A stretch of DNA of 64,000 bases from Myxococcales bacterium FL481 (lineage in GTDB: Bacteria; Myxococcota_A; Polyangia; Nannocystales; Nannocystaceae). The stretch spans positions 1-64,000 of the forward strand of contig QKPP01000266.1 in assembly GCA_006508105.1 (NCBI GenBank). Direction: 5' to 3'. The position numbers were made by a program, and so were the translations under genes. Of the stretch, positions 9,101 to 16,776 are shown piece after piece. Position 1 is the first letter of the stretch; every line of letters starts with the position of its first letter. The notes below the pieces were generated by a model. That model was not told the DNA's origin, did no database searches, and saw only the letters and a program-made list of their open reading frames with translations.

Positions 9101-9570
9101 GGGCAGATCCGAAGACCGTGGCCGCGTTTTGGAAGCGCGTCGCGACGCTGGCGCGTAGCGTGTCGGCGGCATCAGTGGCTCTCAAGCAGACCAAGGCTCG
9201 CTTGGATCGACTCGAGCAGGCGCTGGACCGGTCGCGCTCGGCCCCGGACGGCCTCGACGCCGAGCTCGACCAGTTGCGTCACACGCTCGCAGATCTGCGC
9301 GAGGAGCTGCGCGGCAACCCAGCGAAAGGCATGATGGCCGCAGCCGAGCCGCGCACCGTGCGGGCTCGTCTGGACTTCGTGGCCGAAGGCACGCTCGACT
9401 CAACCTACGGACCCAACCCCGCGCACATTCAGAACATGGAGCTCGCGGAGCAAGGTTTCCAAGAGATCCGCGAGCGGCTCAATCGGTTGCTGACCGAGCA
9501 GTTGCCCGCGTTCGAGAGCCGTCTGCAGCAGGCGGGCGCCCCCTGGGCTCCGGGCCAGCCGATTCCATGA
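6196..9570 (+). CDS. large BNR/Asp-box beta-propeller lipoprotein (sortilin/VPS10-like family)
   Basis: A 1124-residue predicted lipoprotein (hydrophobic leader ending LLFAC). The first roughly 750 residues carry at least nine Asp-box/BNR motifs of the form S/T-x-D-G-G-x-T-W (for example DGGKSWENLG, DGGGTWRQV, DGGETWRRL, DRGASWEKRS, DDGGKTFRSL, NRGDSWTAIS, DDGGKNWRKIE), which build one or two beta-propellers as in VPS10/sortilin and YCF48-type proteins. A C-terminal beta-rich region (about 770-960) and a final helical, coiled-coil-like segment follow. Homologues of this size are usually annotated as 'glycosyl hydrolase, BNR/VPS10 repeat', but no glycosidase catalytic residues can be assigned here. 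ATG 6196 gives the leader directly; an upstream in-frame ATG at 6124 adds 24 residues unlike a signal peptide. Confidence 0.85.
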   Translation: MRRLTHLLTWSFFLLFACAASQRATKGPQGSKDEGPMSTGTFDGLALRSIGPALMSGRIADIAVPPGDPNVWYVAVGSGGVWKTENAGTTWQSMFDGQASYSVGCVTVDPSNPHVVWVGTGENVGGRHVGYGDGVYRSRDGGKSWENLGLKQSEHISKIIVHPEDSETVWVAVQGPLWSSGGERGLYKTTDGGGTWRQVLSAGPWTGVTDLAIDPRDPKVLYAATWQRHRTVAGYVGGGPESGLHKSEDGGETWRRLTKGLPGDPKRTHEPEKKGLRPPSKPIDDGNMGKIGLAISPQNPDVLYAAIEVNLRKGAVFRSTDRGASWEKRSDTVSGGTGPHYYQELYASPHAEGRIYLADVRIQVSDDGGKTFRSLTEKFKHSDNHALVFRSDDPDYLLVGTDGGLYESFDLAKNWRFVDNLPVTQFYKVAVDDAVPFYNVYGGTQDNNTQGGPSRTDSASGIRNADWRIMLGGDGHQPATEPGNPNIMYAEWQQGNLVRVDTTTGERVYIKPQAAPGDPPDRFNWDSPILVSPHSPTRLYFASQRLWRSDNRGDSWTAISGDLTRNEERLLIPHMDRKWSFDSPWDLWAMSEYNTITSVAESPRQPGLLYVGTDDGLIQVTDDGGKNWRKIEVGKLPGVPKRAFVNDIKADLFDADTVYVALDNHKYGDFGPYLLMSNNRGRSWRSIAGDLPDRHLVWRVVQDHVRKELLFAGTEFGVFFTVDGGRQWIKLAGAAPTIPFRDLAIQRRENDLVGASFGRGFWILDDYTPLRFVDQKALSQPAMLFSPRRAYWYIERRDLGSSRNKKAAQGEGFYTADNPPFGAVLTYYLKDGLRTRTIKRREQEIERMKLGKDTPFTSWDDMEAEAREPEPAIILTVRDDQGQVVRRLYGPTSPGMHRVAWDLRLPARTALGLKSDYKYAEDHEPRGVMVGPGRYTVTLSKREDGKTVDLTGAVDLDVVPLRQGGALPGADPKTVAAFWKRVATLARSVSAASVALKQTKARLDRLEQALDRSRSAPDGLDAELDQLRHTLADLREELRGNPAKGMMAAAEPRTVRARLDFVAEGTLDSTYGPNPAHIQNMELAEQGFQEIRERLNRLLTEQLPAFESRLQQAGAPWAPGQPIP

Positions 9571-9647
9571 GCCCGCGGCCGTACGCGCAAGTCCGTGAGC
9601 GTGGCCGCGACCGTCGGCCGAAGCGCGGGGTGCCACCTGGCGCGACT

Positions 9648-9667
9648 CGGGTCTGATCCCGGACCCG
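9648..9667. terminator. possible bidirectional terminator hairpin between convergent genes
   Basis: CGGGTC / GACCCG forms a 6-bp stem around an 8-nt loop in the 113-nt gap between the convergent BNR lipoprotein and metallo-beta-lactamase-fold genes. There is no U-tract on either side, so intrinsic termination is uncertain; its position is the main argument. Confidence 0.3.
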
Positions 9668-9683
9668 GGGGTCGCGGCCCGGA

Positions 9684-11123
9684 TCACGCCCGCGGGATGT
9701 CCGGAACGATGTCGCGGGAGCCGCTCACGAGCGCGTCGTAGAGGCGATGAGCGGCCCCCGGGCGGTGCAGCGGGTGCCCGAACATCCACAGGTCGTGGGG
9801 GGAAAGCCTCAACTTCGCGGGATTGTGGTTCCACGATTGCACCCGGCCTGCGTAGCAAAGTGCGCTCGGAGGTAGCTCGCCTCGGAGGAACGCATCGAGG
9901 TCACTCGCCCACAAGCGCAGGCCGCTGGCGTACGTCCCGATCGGATCGTCGCACGCGACTTCGACAAACTCGGCTGCGTTCGGGCGATACTCCAGCACCC
10001 AGCTGGGATCGCGATCTCGCAGCAGTTCCAGGGCGAGCGCGGACCGGGTGCCGTTCAACGTGGAGCCGACGGAGTGCAGTTGTCGGTACACCCGGCGTCC
10101 GTAGAGGTAGTGCGCCAGGTCGTGGAGTGCGTCCCGCAGCTCGGCGAGGCCGCGCGGGGGGAGTCGCCCCGTGTCGGTGGCGGGTCCGTGCGCGCGCAGC
10201 CAGTCACCGCTCGGCCGCGACGCGGACGCGGGCGGCGACGTGCGGCGAAACGCCGCGTGGTCCGTTGGCCGCACCGTTTCGAGACGTCCGTGCCGCATCG
10301 AGAACGTGTGGCCGGGGAGCGGCGCGACCACGTCGAACGGCCACGACGGCCGCTGTCGACACATGGCCCGGGCGAGGGCCGCGTTGTCGTGCGGGAACAG
10401 TTCGGCGTTCATCCACGTTCGGGCGCCGTCGAGTCGCCAGCCTCCGCCGACGACCGCCACTGCGAGGCTCGTCTGCGCGGCGAGTTGGTGTCGCTCGATG
10501 CGGCGGTTGGCGGCATTGGCCAGTGTTTCGACGTCGGGCGGGGGTACCGTCGGTCCCGGCCACGTCTGGACCGAGGCATCTGTGAAGTTGTTCGCATGCG
10601 CGAGCAGGCCCGGCGTGACCGCGGCGAAGCGGTGCCACGAGTCTGGCGCCAGCGGAGCGTCGACGGCACTCGTCAAACTTCCGTGGCCATCGGTATCCGT
10701 CACCGCAAGTGGAAAGACATCCCATTCATCACATTCCGGTCGCTGCACCAAGTCGCCGACGCCAGTACGGACCGTCAGATCGCCGATTTGCGTCTCGGTT
10801 TGGGGCTCGAGTGCACGGACGGCAAACCCCAGCCGTGTCAGGGCGGTTCGAGCCGCGACGGAGGAGCGCGACGACAAATAGATCGGGACATCACGGGCGA
10901 TGCGGGCCAGGCTCGGGAAATCGAGATGGTCGTCGTGTTCGTGGCTGATGACGGCCGCGTCGATCGGCGGGAGCTGCCGCGTTGCGACCGCGAAGTGGGG
11001 GTAGCGAGTGCCGAGTCGGCCGAGGTGGCCAAACCGCGAAACGAGCAGCGGATCGAGCAAGACGGTGGTCGACGGGCTGGCGAGCATCCAGCCTTGGTGC
11101 CCGAGAAAAGTCGCCTGAAACAT
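9684..11123 (-). CDS. metallo-beta-lactamase-fold hydrolase
   Basis: A 479-residue soluble protein. The first 70 residues contain the beta-strand TVLLDPLL and the metal-binding motif H-x-H-x-D-H (SHEHDDHLDFP, His61/His63/Asp65/His66), diagnostic of the binuclear-zinc MBL fold. Later His residues (TDTDGHGSL and LPGHTFSM) are candidate further ligands. The C-terminal 170 residues form an extra domain (YLYGRRVYRQLHSVGSTL, later LRLWASDLDAFL) resembling extensions of UlaG-like or N-acylphosphatidylethanolamine-phospholipase-type hydrolases. The substrate is unknown. No signal peptide is visible, so it is probably cytoplasmic. It converges on the BNR gene and diverges from the serine hydrolase gene after a 330-bp gap. 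Confidence 0.85.
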   Translation of the reverse strand: MFQATFLGHQGWMLASPSTTVLLDPLLVSRFGHLGRLGTRYPHFAVATRQLPPIDAAVISHEHDDHLDFPSLARIARDVPIYLSSRSSVAARTALTRLGFAVRALEPQTETQIGDLTVRTGVGDLVQRPECDEWDVFPLAVTDTDGHGSLTSAVDAPLAPDSWHRFAAVTPGLLAHANNFTDASVQTWPGPTVPPPDVETLANAANRRIERHQLAAQTSLAVAVVGGGWRLDGARTWMNAELFPHDNAALARAMCRQRPSWPFDVVAPLPGHTFSMRHGRLETVRPTDHAAFRRTSPPASASRPSGDWLRAHGPATDTGRLPPRGLAELRDALHDLAHYLYGRRVYRQLHSVGSTLNGTRSALALELLRDRDPSWVLEYRPNAAEFVEVACDDPIGTYASGLRLWASDLDAFLRGELPPSALCYAGRVQSWNHNPAKLRLSPHDLWMFGHPLHRPGAAHRLYDALVSGSRDIVPDIPRA

Positions 11124-11453
11124 GAGACGGTGGCCATACTATCGCTTTGGGGCCGCCGACCCAGCTTGCGCTGGCTCGGCCATCCATTGCCGGATGGCGG
11201 ATCGCGTTCATGCAGACGTTGCGGCCGTCCGCCGGGCGGTCACCGCGATCCACCCCGGTGGGGGGTATACGCATTGACCTCGCGAGGTCGCGGGTTCCGG
11301 TCGGCGCCTTTCGCTGACGTCCGCCGGCGGTGGCCAGACCGAGGTGGCGCGCATCGGCAGCGGCGCGCACGACCGCCGCCCTCTCATCGTTCGCGCCGTG
11401 GCCTCGGTGGGACCAGGCTCGCGTCGCAGCGACGTGCTAGGGACGGTGACGCC
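11124..11453. other. intergenic region, no gene seen
   Basis: This 330-bp divergent spacer lies between the MBL-fold hydrolase and the serine hydrolase lipoprotein. Open frames here are shadows without coding character. I see no convincing sigma-70 element or hairpin with a T-tract. Confidence 0.4.
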
Positions 11454-13091
11454 ATGATCAGGATCCCGACCACCCGATTCCGCCGCCTCGCTTGGCGACC
11501 GCCCGCGCTGGCCGCGATTGCACTGGGCGCCAGCTCGGCCGCGTGCGGACCGACGCCGGGCGAGACAGCGCCCCCGGTGCAAACCAGTCCCGTCGCACTG
11601 CCCTCCGGCGAGCCGGTCCGCCCCCGTCCCGCCCCTGCTCACGCCGGGACGCCCGTCCAGCGCCCCACCGTACCGTTTCCCGAGACTCCTGCCGGCCGCC
11701 GAGGACGGGCGTTGATCGATACGCTCAATCGCGGTGATGCGACCGCGCTCCCGAGCTTTGTGTCGAGTGCCTTCACGGCGTCGTTTCTCGAACGCGTGCC
11801 GAGGGACGAGGTTGTCGCTGCTCTGCGGGGGAACCAACGGGGCTACCCGGGGCTCGAGCTCAAGCGGGTCCAGTTCGACGACGGCCACTCGCTCGAGGCC
11901 CACCTCCAGTCCCGTGTCCATGGGCGGTGGACGGTTCTGTATCTGTCCGTGGCCAAGGCGGAGCCCTACGGGATCGAGAGCGCCTGGATCGTCCCGAGCA
12001 TCGCACCGCTGCCCATGGATCAGCCGGAGATCGATGAGGCCGAGATGGTCCGATCCGCGCAGCAGATCGTGCAAGCAAGCTGCGCGAGCGATGGCTTCTC
12101 CGGGGCGGTGTTGCTGGCCAAGGGCGAACGAGTGCTGCTGTCGCACGCCTGCGGCGAAGCGAGCAAACGCTTCCACGTGGACAACACGATCGACACCAAG
12201 TTCAACCTCGGGTCTATGAACAAAATGTTCACCGCCGTCAGCATCGCGCAGCTGGCCGACCGCGGGGCGCTTCGCTACGACGATGTTGTCAGTAAGTACA
12301 TCGACGAATCGTGGCTGCCCAAGTCCATCACCGACAAGGTCACGATTCATCACCTGCTGACCCACACCTCGGGGCTGGGCAGCTACTTCAATGCGGCCTA
12401 TCAAAGCGGATCGCGCGAGAACTTCCGGGTCGTGGATGATTACAAGCCGCTGGTGCACGACGACCGGCCTGCGTTCGAGCCGGGCACCTCGTATCGCTAT
12501 TCAAACACGGGGATGCTGCTGTTAGGAGTCGTCATCGAAGCCGCGACGGGCCAAACCTACTTCGACTACGTTCGTGAGCACATCTACAAGTCGGCGGGCA
12601 TGGAGCATTCCGACAGCTACGCGATGGACCGGCCCGTCGAGAATCTGGCCATCGGCTACGTCCGTGACGACGACAGCGTCTACGGTTGGCGAAACAATAC
12701 CTTCAAGCACGTGATCAAGGGGGGTCCGGCCGGCGGGGGCTTCTCCACCGTCGGCGATCTGCATCGCTTCGCGCTGGCTTTGCAACAAGGTCGCCTCGTC
12801 AGCGCGGACACACGAAACACGATGTGGACCGACCACGATGGCCATGGGTACGGCTACGGGTTTCAGATGAAACAAGGCCCGGCCGGTCGCGTGGTGGGGC
12901 ATTCGGGCGGGTTTCCTGGGATCAGTGCTCGTTTGGATATCTACGCCGACCGCGGGTACGTGCTCGCGGTGCTCGCCAACTACGACCACGTGGCCTCGAG
13001 CTTGGGCGACGTCATCGGTGACCTGATCGCCAAGACGCCACCGACGGCGGTGTCCAGTCTCGCGGGCCCGGCCGGCGCGGTGGCCGACTAG
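11454..13091 (+). CDS. serine hydrolase lipoprotein (beta-lactamase/class C PBP family)
   Basis: A 545-residue predicted lipoprotein: the leader ends in ASSAAC, then a Pro-rich spacer. Residues about 85-190 form an accessory domain (IDTLNRGDATALPSFVSS...), resembling the NTF2/SnoaL-like or DUF3471-type domains often found on these proteins. The catalytic domain follows with the three penicillin-binding motifs: S-x-x-K (GSMNKMF, Ser254/Lys257), Y-x-N-like YSN (YRYSNTG) and the HxG triad (GHSGGFPG). The family includes esterases, D-aminopeptidases and DD-peptidases acting in the periplasm; the substrate cannot be named. ATG 11454 is followed at once by a signal sequence; the frame is open far upstream but over non-coding-looking sequence. 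Confidence 0.85.
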   Translation: MIRIPTTRFRRLAWRPPALAAIALGASSAACGPTPGETAPPVQTSPVALPSGEPVRPRPAPAHAGTPVQRPTVPFPETPAGRRGRALIDTLNRGDATALPSFVSSAFTASFLERVPRDEVVAALRGNQRGYPGLELKRVQFDDGHSLEAHLQSRVHGRWTVLYLSVAKAEPYGIESAWIVPSIAPLPMDQPEIDEAEMVRSAQQIVQASCASDGFSGAVLLAKGERVLLSHACGEASKRFHVDNTIDTKFNLGSMNKMFTAVSIAQLADRGALRYDDVVSKYIDESWLPKSITDKVTIHHLLTHTSGLGSYFNAAYQSGSRENFRVVDDYKPLVHDDRPAFEPGTSYRYSNTGMLLLGVVIEAATGQTYFDYVREHIYKSAGMEHSDSYAMDRPVENLAIGYVRDDDSVYGWRNNTFKHVIKGGPAGGGFSTVGDLHRFALALQQGRLVSADTRNTMWTDHDGHGYGYGFQMKQGPAGRVVGHSGGFPGISARLDIYADRGYVLAVLANYDHVASSLGDVIGDLIAKTPPTAVSSLAGPAGAVAD

Positions 13092-13196
13092 CGGCACCAC
13101 CTCGTGGGGACCCCCGAGCTCGCCGGCCCGGCCGGGGTGCGGGGCGCGGTTGCCAAGTACCGGCACCGCCTCCTCGGCCACCTCCCGAGCTCGCCA
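13092..13196. repeat. imperfect direct repeat in a convergent intergenic region
   Basis: Two copies of a roughly 38-nt element, one at about 13092-13128 and one at about 13159-13197, share the pattern CGGCACC-CCTC...CCCGAGCTCGCC-GC with several mismatches. Between them lies the palindromic block CCGGCCCGGCCGG. They sit directly after the serine hydrolase stop codon, ahead of the convergent alpha/beta hydrolase stop. This may be a local duplication or part of a terminator region. Confidence 0.4.
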
Positions 13197-13292
13197 GCGC
13201 GAATGAAGTCTCGTCGGGGTGATGGCCCGATCGCGTCCGACTCGGCCCAATCTGGCGTCTGCCACCGAGTCGGGCTTGGCGGGGAGCATCGC

Positions 13293-14381
13293 CTACCGAT
13301 GCAATGTCGCGAAGTGATTGGCGACCAGCTCGATCGTCTCGGCGTGCACTTGATGGCGTGGCGTCGCTCCGTCCCCGCACAGGTCGACAACGCGCCGCCG
13401 TTTCCGATCGCAGCGGTTGAGAAACGCATAGTGGTTGGCTCCGCGCATGGACTTGAACTCCGCGTGAGGGATCCACTCGGCGAGAGGGCCGGCGTTGGTC
13501 CGCGACGGCGCGATACGGTCGTCTTCACCGGCGATCACCAGCACCGGGACCTGGATGTTCGCCAGGCTCTCGGGGGAAAACGCTTGCCCGAGTGCGGGAG
13601 CCAGCAACACGACGCTGCGAATGCGTGAGTCGGAGAAATCACCCTCGGACTCGGCCCGGCGCATTGCCACCGATGGGTCTTTCGCGGCCAACTTTTCGAA
13701 GTCGGCCGCGGCTTCGGGGTACTCGAGCTGAGCGTCGCAGGTCGCGTCGCGTTGCGGACCATCACAAAACGCCTGCAGTCGCGTGAGGTCGGTTCGGCCG
13801 CCAGCAAGTGCCACGGCCGTGTACCCTCCCAACGAAAACCCCACGGCTCCGATCTGCGCCGCATCGATGTGGGGGGCGAACTGCGGGTGCGCGGTGAGCT
13901 GGTTGATGATCTCCGTGATGTCGCGCGCTCGCTCCCACGGCAGCATGAACCCGCGCGGGTCGTATTGCGTCTCTGCGGCGGTGTTTCCGTGGTGGTCGAC
14001 TGCAGCGACAATGTAGCCGCGTCCGGCGAGCTCTCGGCCGAGCCACATCATCTGCATGCCGGCGGCCCCGGTCCCGTGCGACATGACGATCAATGGAAAC
14101 GGCCCACCGCTTCTGACGGGCGCACTCCGAGCTGCCAGGCCTCCGACGAAGATCGGACGATGGGGCGGAATCCCGATTTCGACCATGCTTGTGCCCCGCG
14201 GGGCCGGGTACCATATCGACGTGACCAGGGGTCGGGGCGCGTCGGAGCCCCAGGCTCGTCGCGTCGGATCCGTCAGCTCGAGTCGTTCGAGGCCGACCGC
14301 CGGCGAGTCCGGGTTGACGGACTCGCCTCGGTGAGCACAGCCGGCGAGCGTGAGCAGCAACAGCGAAGCGAGACAGCGCAT
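13293..14381 (-). CDS. alpha/beta hydrolase lipoprotein (PAF-acetylhydrolase/dienelactone hydrolase-like)
   Basis: A 362-residue lipoprotein with leader MRCLASLLLLTLAGC (lipobox LAGC, Cys15). The hydrolase core shows the oxyanion strand LIVMSHGTG, the nucleophile elbow GFSLGG (Ser183), the acid in VIAGEDDRIAP and the catalytic His in RGANHYAFL, so the triad is complete. The insertion between elbow and acid and the YDPRGFMLPWERARD stretch are typical of platelet-activating-factor acetylhydrolase-like and dienelactone-hydrolase-like bacterial proteins. It should be an envelope-anchored esterase or lipase; the substrate is unknown. The gene is monocistronic and converges on the serine hydrolase gene. 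Confidence 0.85.
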   Translation of the reverse strand: MRCLASLLLLTLAGCAHRGESVNPDSPAVGLERLELTDPTRRAWGSDAPRPLVTSIWYPAPRGTSMVEIGIPPHRPIFVGGLAARSAPVRSGGPFPLIVMSHGTGAAGMQMMWLGRELAGRGYIVAAVDHHGNTAAETQYDPRGFMLPWERARDITEIINQLTAHPQFAPHIDAAQIGAVGFSLGGYTAVALAGGRTDLTRLQAFCDGPQRDATCDAQLEYPEAAADFEKLAAKDPSVAMRRAESEGDFSDSRIRSVVLLAPALGQAFSPESLANIQVPVLVIAGEDDRIAPSRTNAGPLAEWIPHAEFKSMRGANHYAFLNRCDRKRRRVVDLCGDGATPRHQVHAETIELVANHFATLHR

Positions 14382-14605
14382 GGCCCGAGGCTAGTCGCTC
14401 CGGCGAGGGCGGCAAAGTGGCCGCGGGGGCGCCGTGGTGGCTTCTTCGCGCACGGCGGGGTGCCGCCGGCCCACTCGCTGGTGCGTTGGCTCTCGCGATT
14501 CCCCCGATCGGTGAGACTGCCCTCGCACCCGGTCTGGCGCAGGCGGGGCGGACGACGGGACGCCGCGACGGCGGGATTGGCCGCCGCACGTGCGGCGTCG
14601 GGGCG

Positions 14606-15481
14606 CTAGCCGGGTTCGGCGGAACGTCCCGCGAGGCCGGCTCGGTCCACCGGGTTGGCGGTGAAGATCACATACGGATAGTGCAGTTCGATGGGACCTT
14701 CGGCGGCCCGGTTGTTCATGGTGGCGAACGCCTCGAACGCTGCATCGAGCTTGGCCGCCCGTTCGGCGTCCAGTCCCGCGTAGATCGCCACGGCGGGGCC
14801 AAAGGTTCGTTTGCAAAACTCGCAATACGCCCGAGGACTGGCCGCCCGCTCGACGTACGCGTTCGACTCGAGTCGCACGTTGTCGACCCGGTCGCCGAAC
14901 AGGGCTCGGAGGTGGGCTTCGTCCCCCCAAAGCGGTGGGGGCAGGTCTTGGGGACGTGGCGCCGGCATGTACGGCTGAAAAACGCCGAGGAAGTCGGCGA
15001 ACAACCCGACCGAGCTGAAATTGAGCATTGCGATGGTGCCCCCCGGCCGGCACACGCGTACGAGCTCGTCCGCTACCCGCTGGTGGCGCGGGGCGAAGAT
15101 CGCTCCCACGCACGACATCACCACGTCGAAGCTGTCGTCCGCGAACGGTAGTGCCTCGGCATCCGCTTCCACCCACTCGAGTTGCACCCCCGTCGCCCGG
15201 GCGTTGTCGCGGCCAGCCGGGAAGTGTTCGGGCGTCAGGTCCGAAGCGACAACCTGGGCACCGAGCGCCGCGGCCCGGATGGCGGCGTTGCCGGTGCCCG
15301 CCGCCACGTCGAGCACACGTTGTCCACGGCGAACGTTCGCCGCCTGGACCAACTCGGGACCGAGGTCCCAGACGAACTCGTGGGCGAACTCGGCGTAGTT
15401 GCCTAGTGCCCACATCTGTCGGACGCCGCGCTTGAACGCCGCATCCGTGGTCGCCTCGGGATGGGATTGATTCGTACTCAC
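14606..15481 (-). CDS. class I SAM-dependent methyltransferase
   Basis: A 291-residue cytoplasmic enzyme. Motif I is GQRVLDVAAGTGNAA, followed by motif II (VVASDLTPEHF), motif III (EADAEALPFADDSFDVVMS) and the post-motif strand RPGGTIAMLNF, matching the UbiE/Methyltransf_11 class. The start is assigned to GTG 15481 because GGTGGAGG lies 5 nt upstream; an ATG at 15529 in the same frame lacks such a site. The methyl acceptor is unknown. No operon partner is evident: the gene upstream is divergent and the next one downstream is 225 nt away. Confidence 0.85.
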   Translation of the reverse strand: MSTNQSHPEATTDAAFKRGVRQMWALGNYAEFAHEFVWDLGPELVQAANVRRGQRVLDVAAGTGNAAIRAAALGAQVVASDLTPEHFPAGRDNARATGVQLEWVEADAEALPFADDSFDVVMSCVGAIFAPRHQRVADELVRVCRPGGTIAMLNFSSVGLFADFLGVFQPYMPAPRPQDLPPPLWGDEAHLRALFGDRVDNVRLESNAYVERAASPRAYCEFCKRTFGPAVAIYAGLDAERAAKLDAAFEAFATMNNRAAEGPIELHYPYVIFTANPVDRAGLAGRSAEPG

Positions 15482-15905
15482 GTCGGCCTCCACCCTGTCG
15501 TCACCGAACGGGTGACGATCGGCGGACATAGTAGCAGGTTGCCGTGGCGTAAACTGGCGCCATCGCGGTGAGCTGATCGCACTTGTCTTGGAGGCAGTGC
15601 GGGTCCGTCCGCGTCTTGGCGCTTGCACTGCGGCGCGCTTTTGTGCGCCCATGGTTGTCAAGCGGGTGGTCGGTTGGGACACGTCTACCGCGATCCGAAA
15701 ACCGGCAAGCTCGTGCTCGTGGGCGGACCGCCCTAAACGCCCGCCCTCGCGTCCACGCGAACTCGAGGCCGTGGGGGCCCGCTGCCTTCGGTTCCTCGTA
15801 AGAGCAGCCGGTCCCCGTCGTGCGGGGGACCGCCGAATCATGCGGCGCATCCGGGCGGGCCAGCCGCGGCCGCGTGGTGTCGCGCCGACGATGACGCGCC
15901 GTGCT
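15482..15905. other. divergent intergenic region, no gene seen
   Basis: This 424-bp spacer separates the methyltransferase from the GNAT-ASCH pair. Frames on both strands are Arg/Pro-rich shadows without coding character, and I see no clear promoter or repeat. Confidence 0.4.
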
Positions 15906-16409
15906 ATGCTCGAGGGCATGCCAACCGAGCTCGCGCCTGGGCCTCGTCGTACGGCCGATCGAGCCGGGCTGGCGAGCTTGTTGCCCACGCTGCAAGCTCG
16001 CTATCCAAACGGGGCCAGTTGGCTCGATCGACGCGTCGACGACGCGTTGCGCGGGCGGGCCGAGGTCATGGTCTGGGGTCGAGGGGGACGTTCCGACGGG
16101 ATCTGCATCGAGACGCCGAAAGGCCACCGGCGGCTCAAGCTGTCCACGTTGTTTGTCCCCCCATTGGCGCGCGGTCGCGGTGTCGGCACCCGCTTGCTTC
16201 AGTCGCGCGCGCTCACCTGGCTGCATCGCGGGCTGCAAGATGTCTACGTGACGGTCGCCGCCGAAGATCCGGCCACCGCCGATTTCTTCCTGCGACACGG
16301 ATTCATCCATCGGGCGCGCTGCGCAGGTCGCTACGGTCACGGTCGCGACGAGCTGGTGCTCGGATGGGATCCCGATGTCGCCGCTCGTACTTTTGCCGCT
16401 GCGGCCTAG
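15906..16409 (+). CDS. GNAT-family N-acetyltransferase, paired with an ASCH protein
   Basis: A roughly 167-residue GNAT protein. The acetyl-CoA-binding motif A is clear (TLFVPPLARGRGVGTRLLQSRA, containing the Q/R-x-x-G-x-G/A core) and is followed by the DVYVTVAAEDPATADFFLRHGF motif B region. The start is uncertain: in-frame ATGs at 15891, 15906 and 15918 are all possible and none has a good Shine-Dalgarno site. Its last 35 bases overlap the downstream ASCH-domain gene, so the two are co-translated. A joint role in RNA or nucleotide modification, or a toxin-antitoxin-like function, is speculation from the pairing. Confidence 0.75.
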   Translation: MLEGMPTELAPGPRRTADRAGLASLLPTLQARYPNGASWLDRRVDDALRGRAEVMVWGRGGRSDGICIETPKGHRRLKLSTLFVPPLARGRGVGTRLLQSRALTWLHRGLQDVYVTVAAEDPATADFFLRHGFIHRARCAGRYGHGRDELVLGWDPDVAARTFAAAA

Positions 16410-16776
16410 ATTCGCGCAGGCGATCTACCGGGGAACCAAGCGCTACGAGCTGCGACGTCGGCGGATGCGGGTGAGGTCGGGGTCCATCGTTTGGATCTAT
16501 GAATCGGCGCCGGTGGGCAAGGTCACCGGATCGTTCGCGGTGAAGTGCGTGCACTGGGGATCGCCCGCCGAACTGCTGTCGCTATGCTCGGACGATCCAG
16601 ACCAGGCCGCGTACCCGCCGTATCTAGACGGGGTCCAGCTGGGGACCGCCCTCGAGGTCGCCGATCCCCTGCGTTGGCCCCGGCCGTACGCCCTCGACGA
16701 GATCTGCGGACGACCGACCCGCGCGCCGCAGTCCTACTGCTTCTTGCGAGAGGTTGTGCCTCGGCGCTTACCGTGA
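16375..16776 (+). CDS. ASCH (PUA-like) domain protein
   Basis: A 133-residue protein. The N-terminal pattern LLPLRPRFAQAIYRGTKRYE followed by LRRRR is the hallmark of the ASCH family (LSIxPxFAxxIxxGxKxxExRRR), and IVWIYESAPVGKVTGSF with a C-terminal PQSYCFLRE block completes the fold. ASCH domains are PUA-like beta-barrels proposed to bind RNA or act as RNases/amidohydrolases. The gene starts inside the upstream GNAT gene (35-nt overlap), and its 3' end overlaps by 9 nt the 3' end of the convergent membrane-protein gene. Confidence 0.75.
   Translation: MSPLVLLPLRPRFAQAIYRGTKRYELRRRRMRVRSGSIVWIYESAPVGKVTGSFAVKCVHWGSPAELLSLCSDDPDQAAYPPYLDGVQLGTALEVADPLRWPRPYALDEICGRPTRAPQSYCFLREVVPRRLP

Noticed and set aside
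10074-11453. Upstream extension of the serine hydrolase frame (460 codons)
   Set aside because: It runs antisense through the MBL-fold hydrolase gene and lacks a signal peptide; the real leader starts at ATG 11454.
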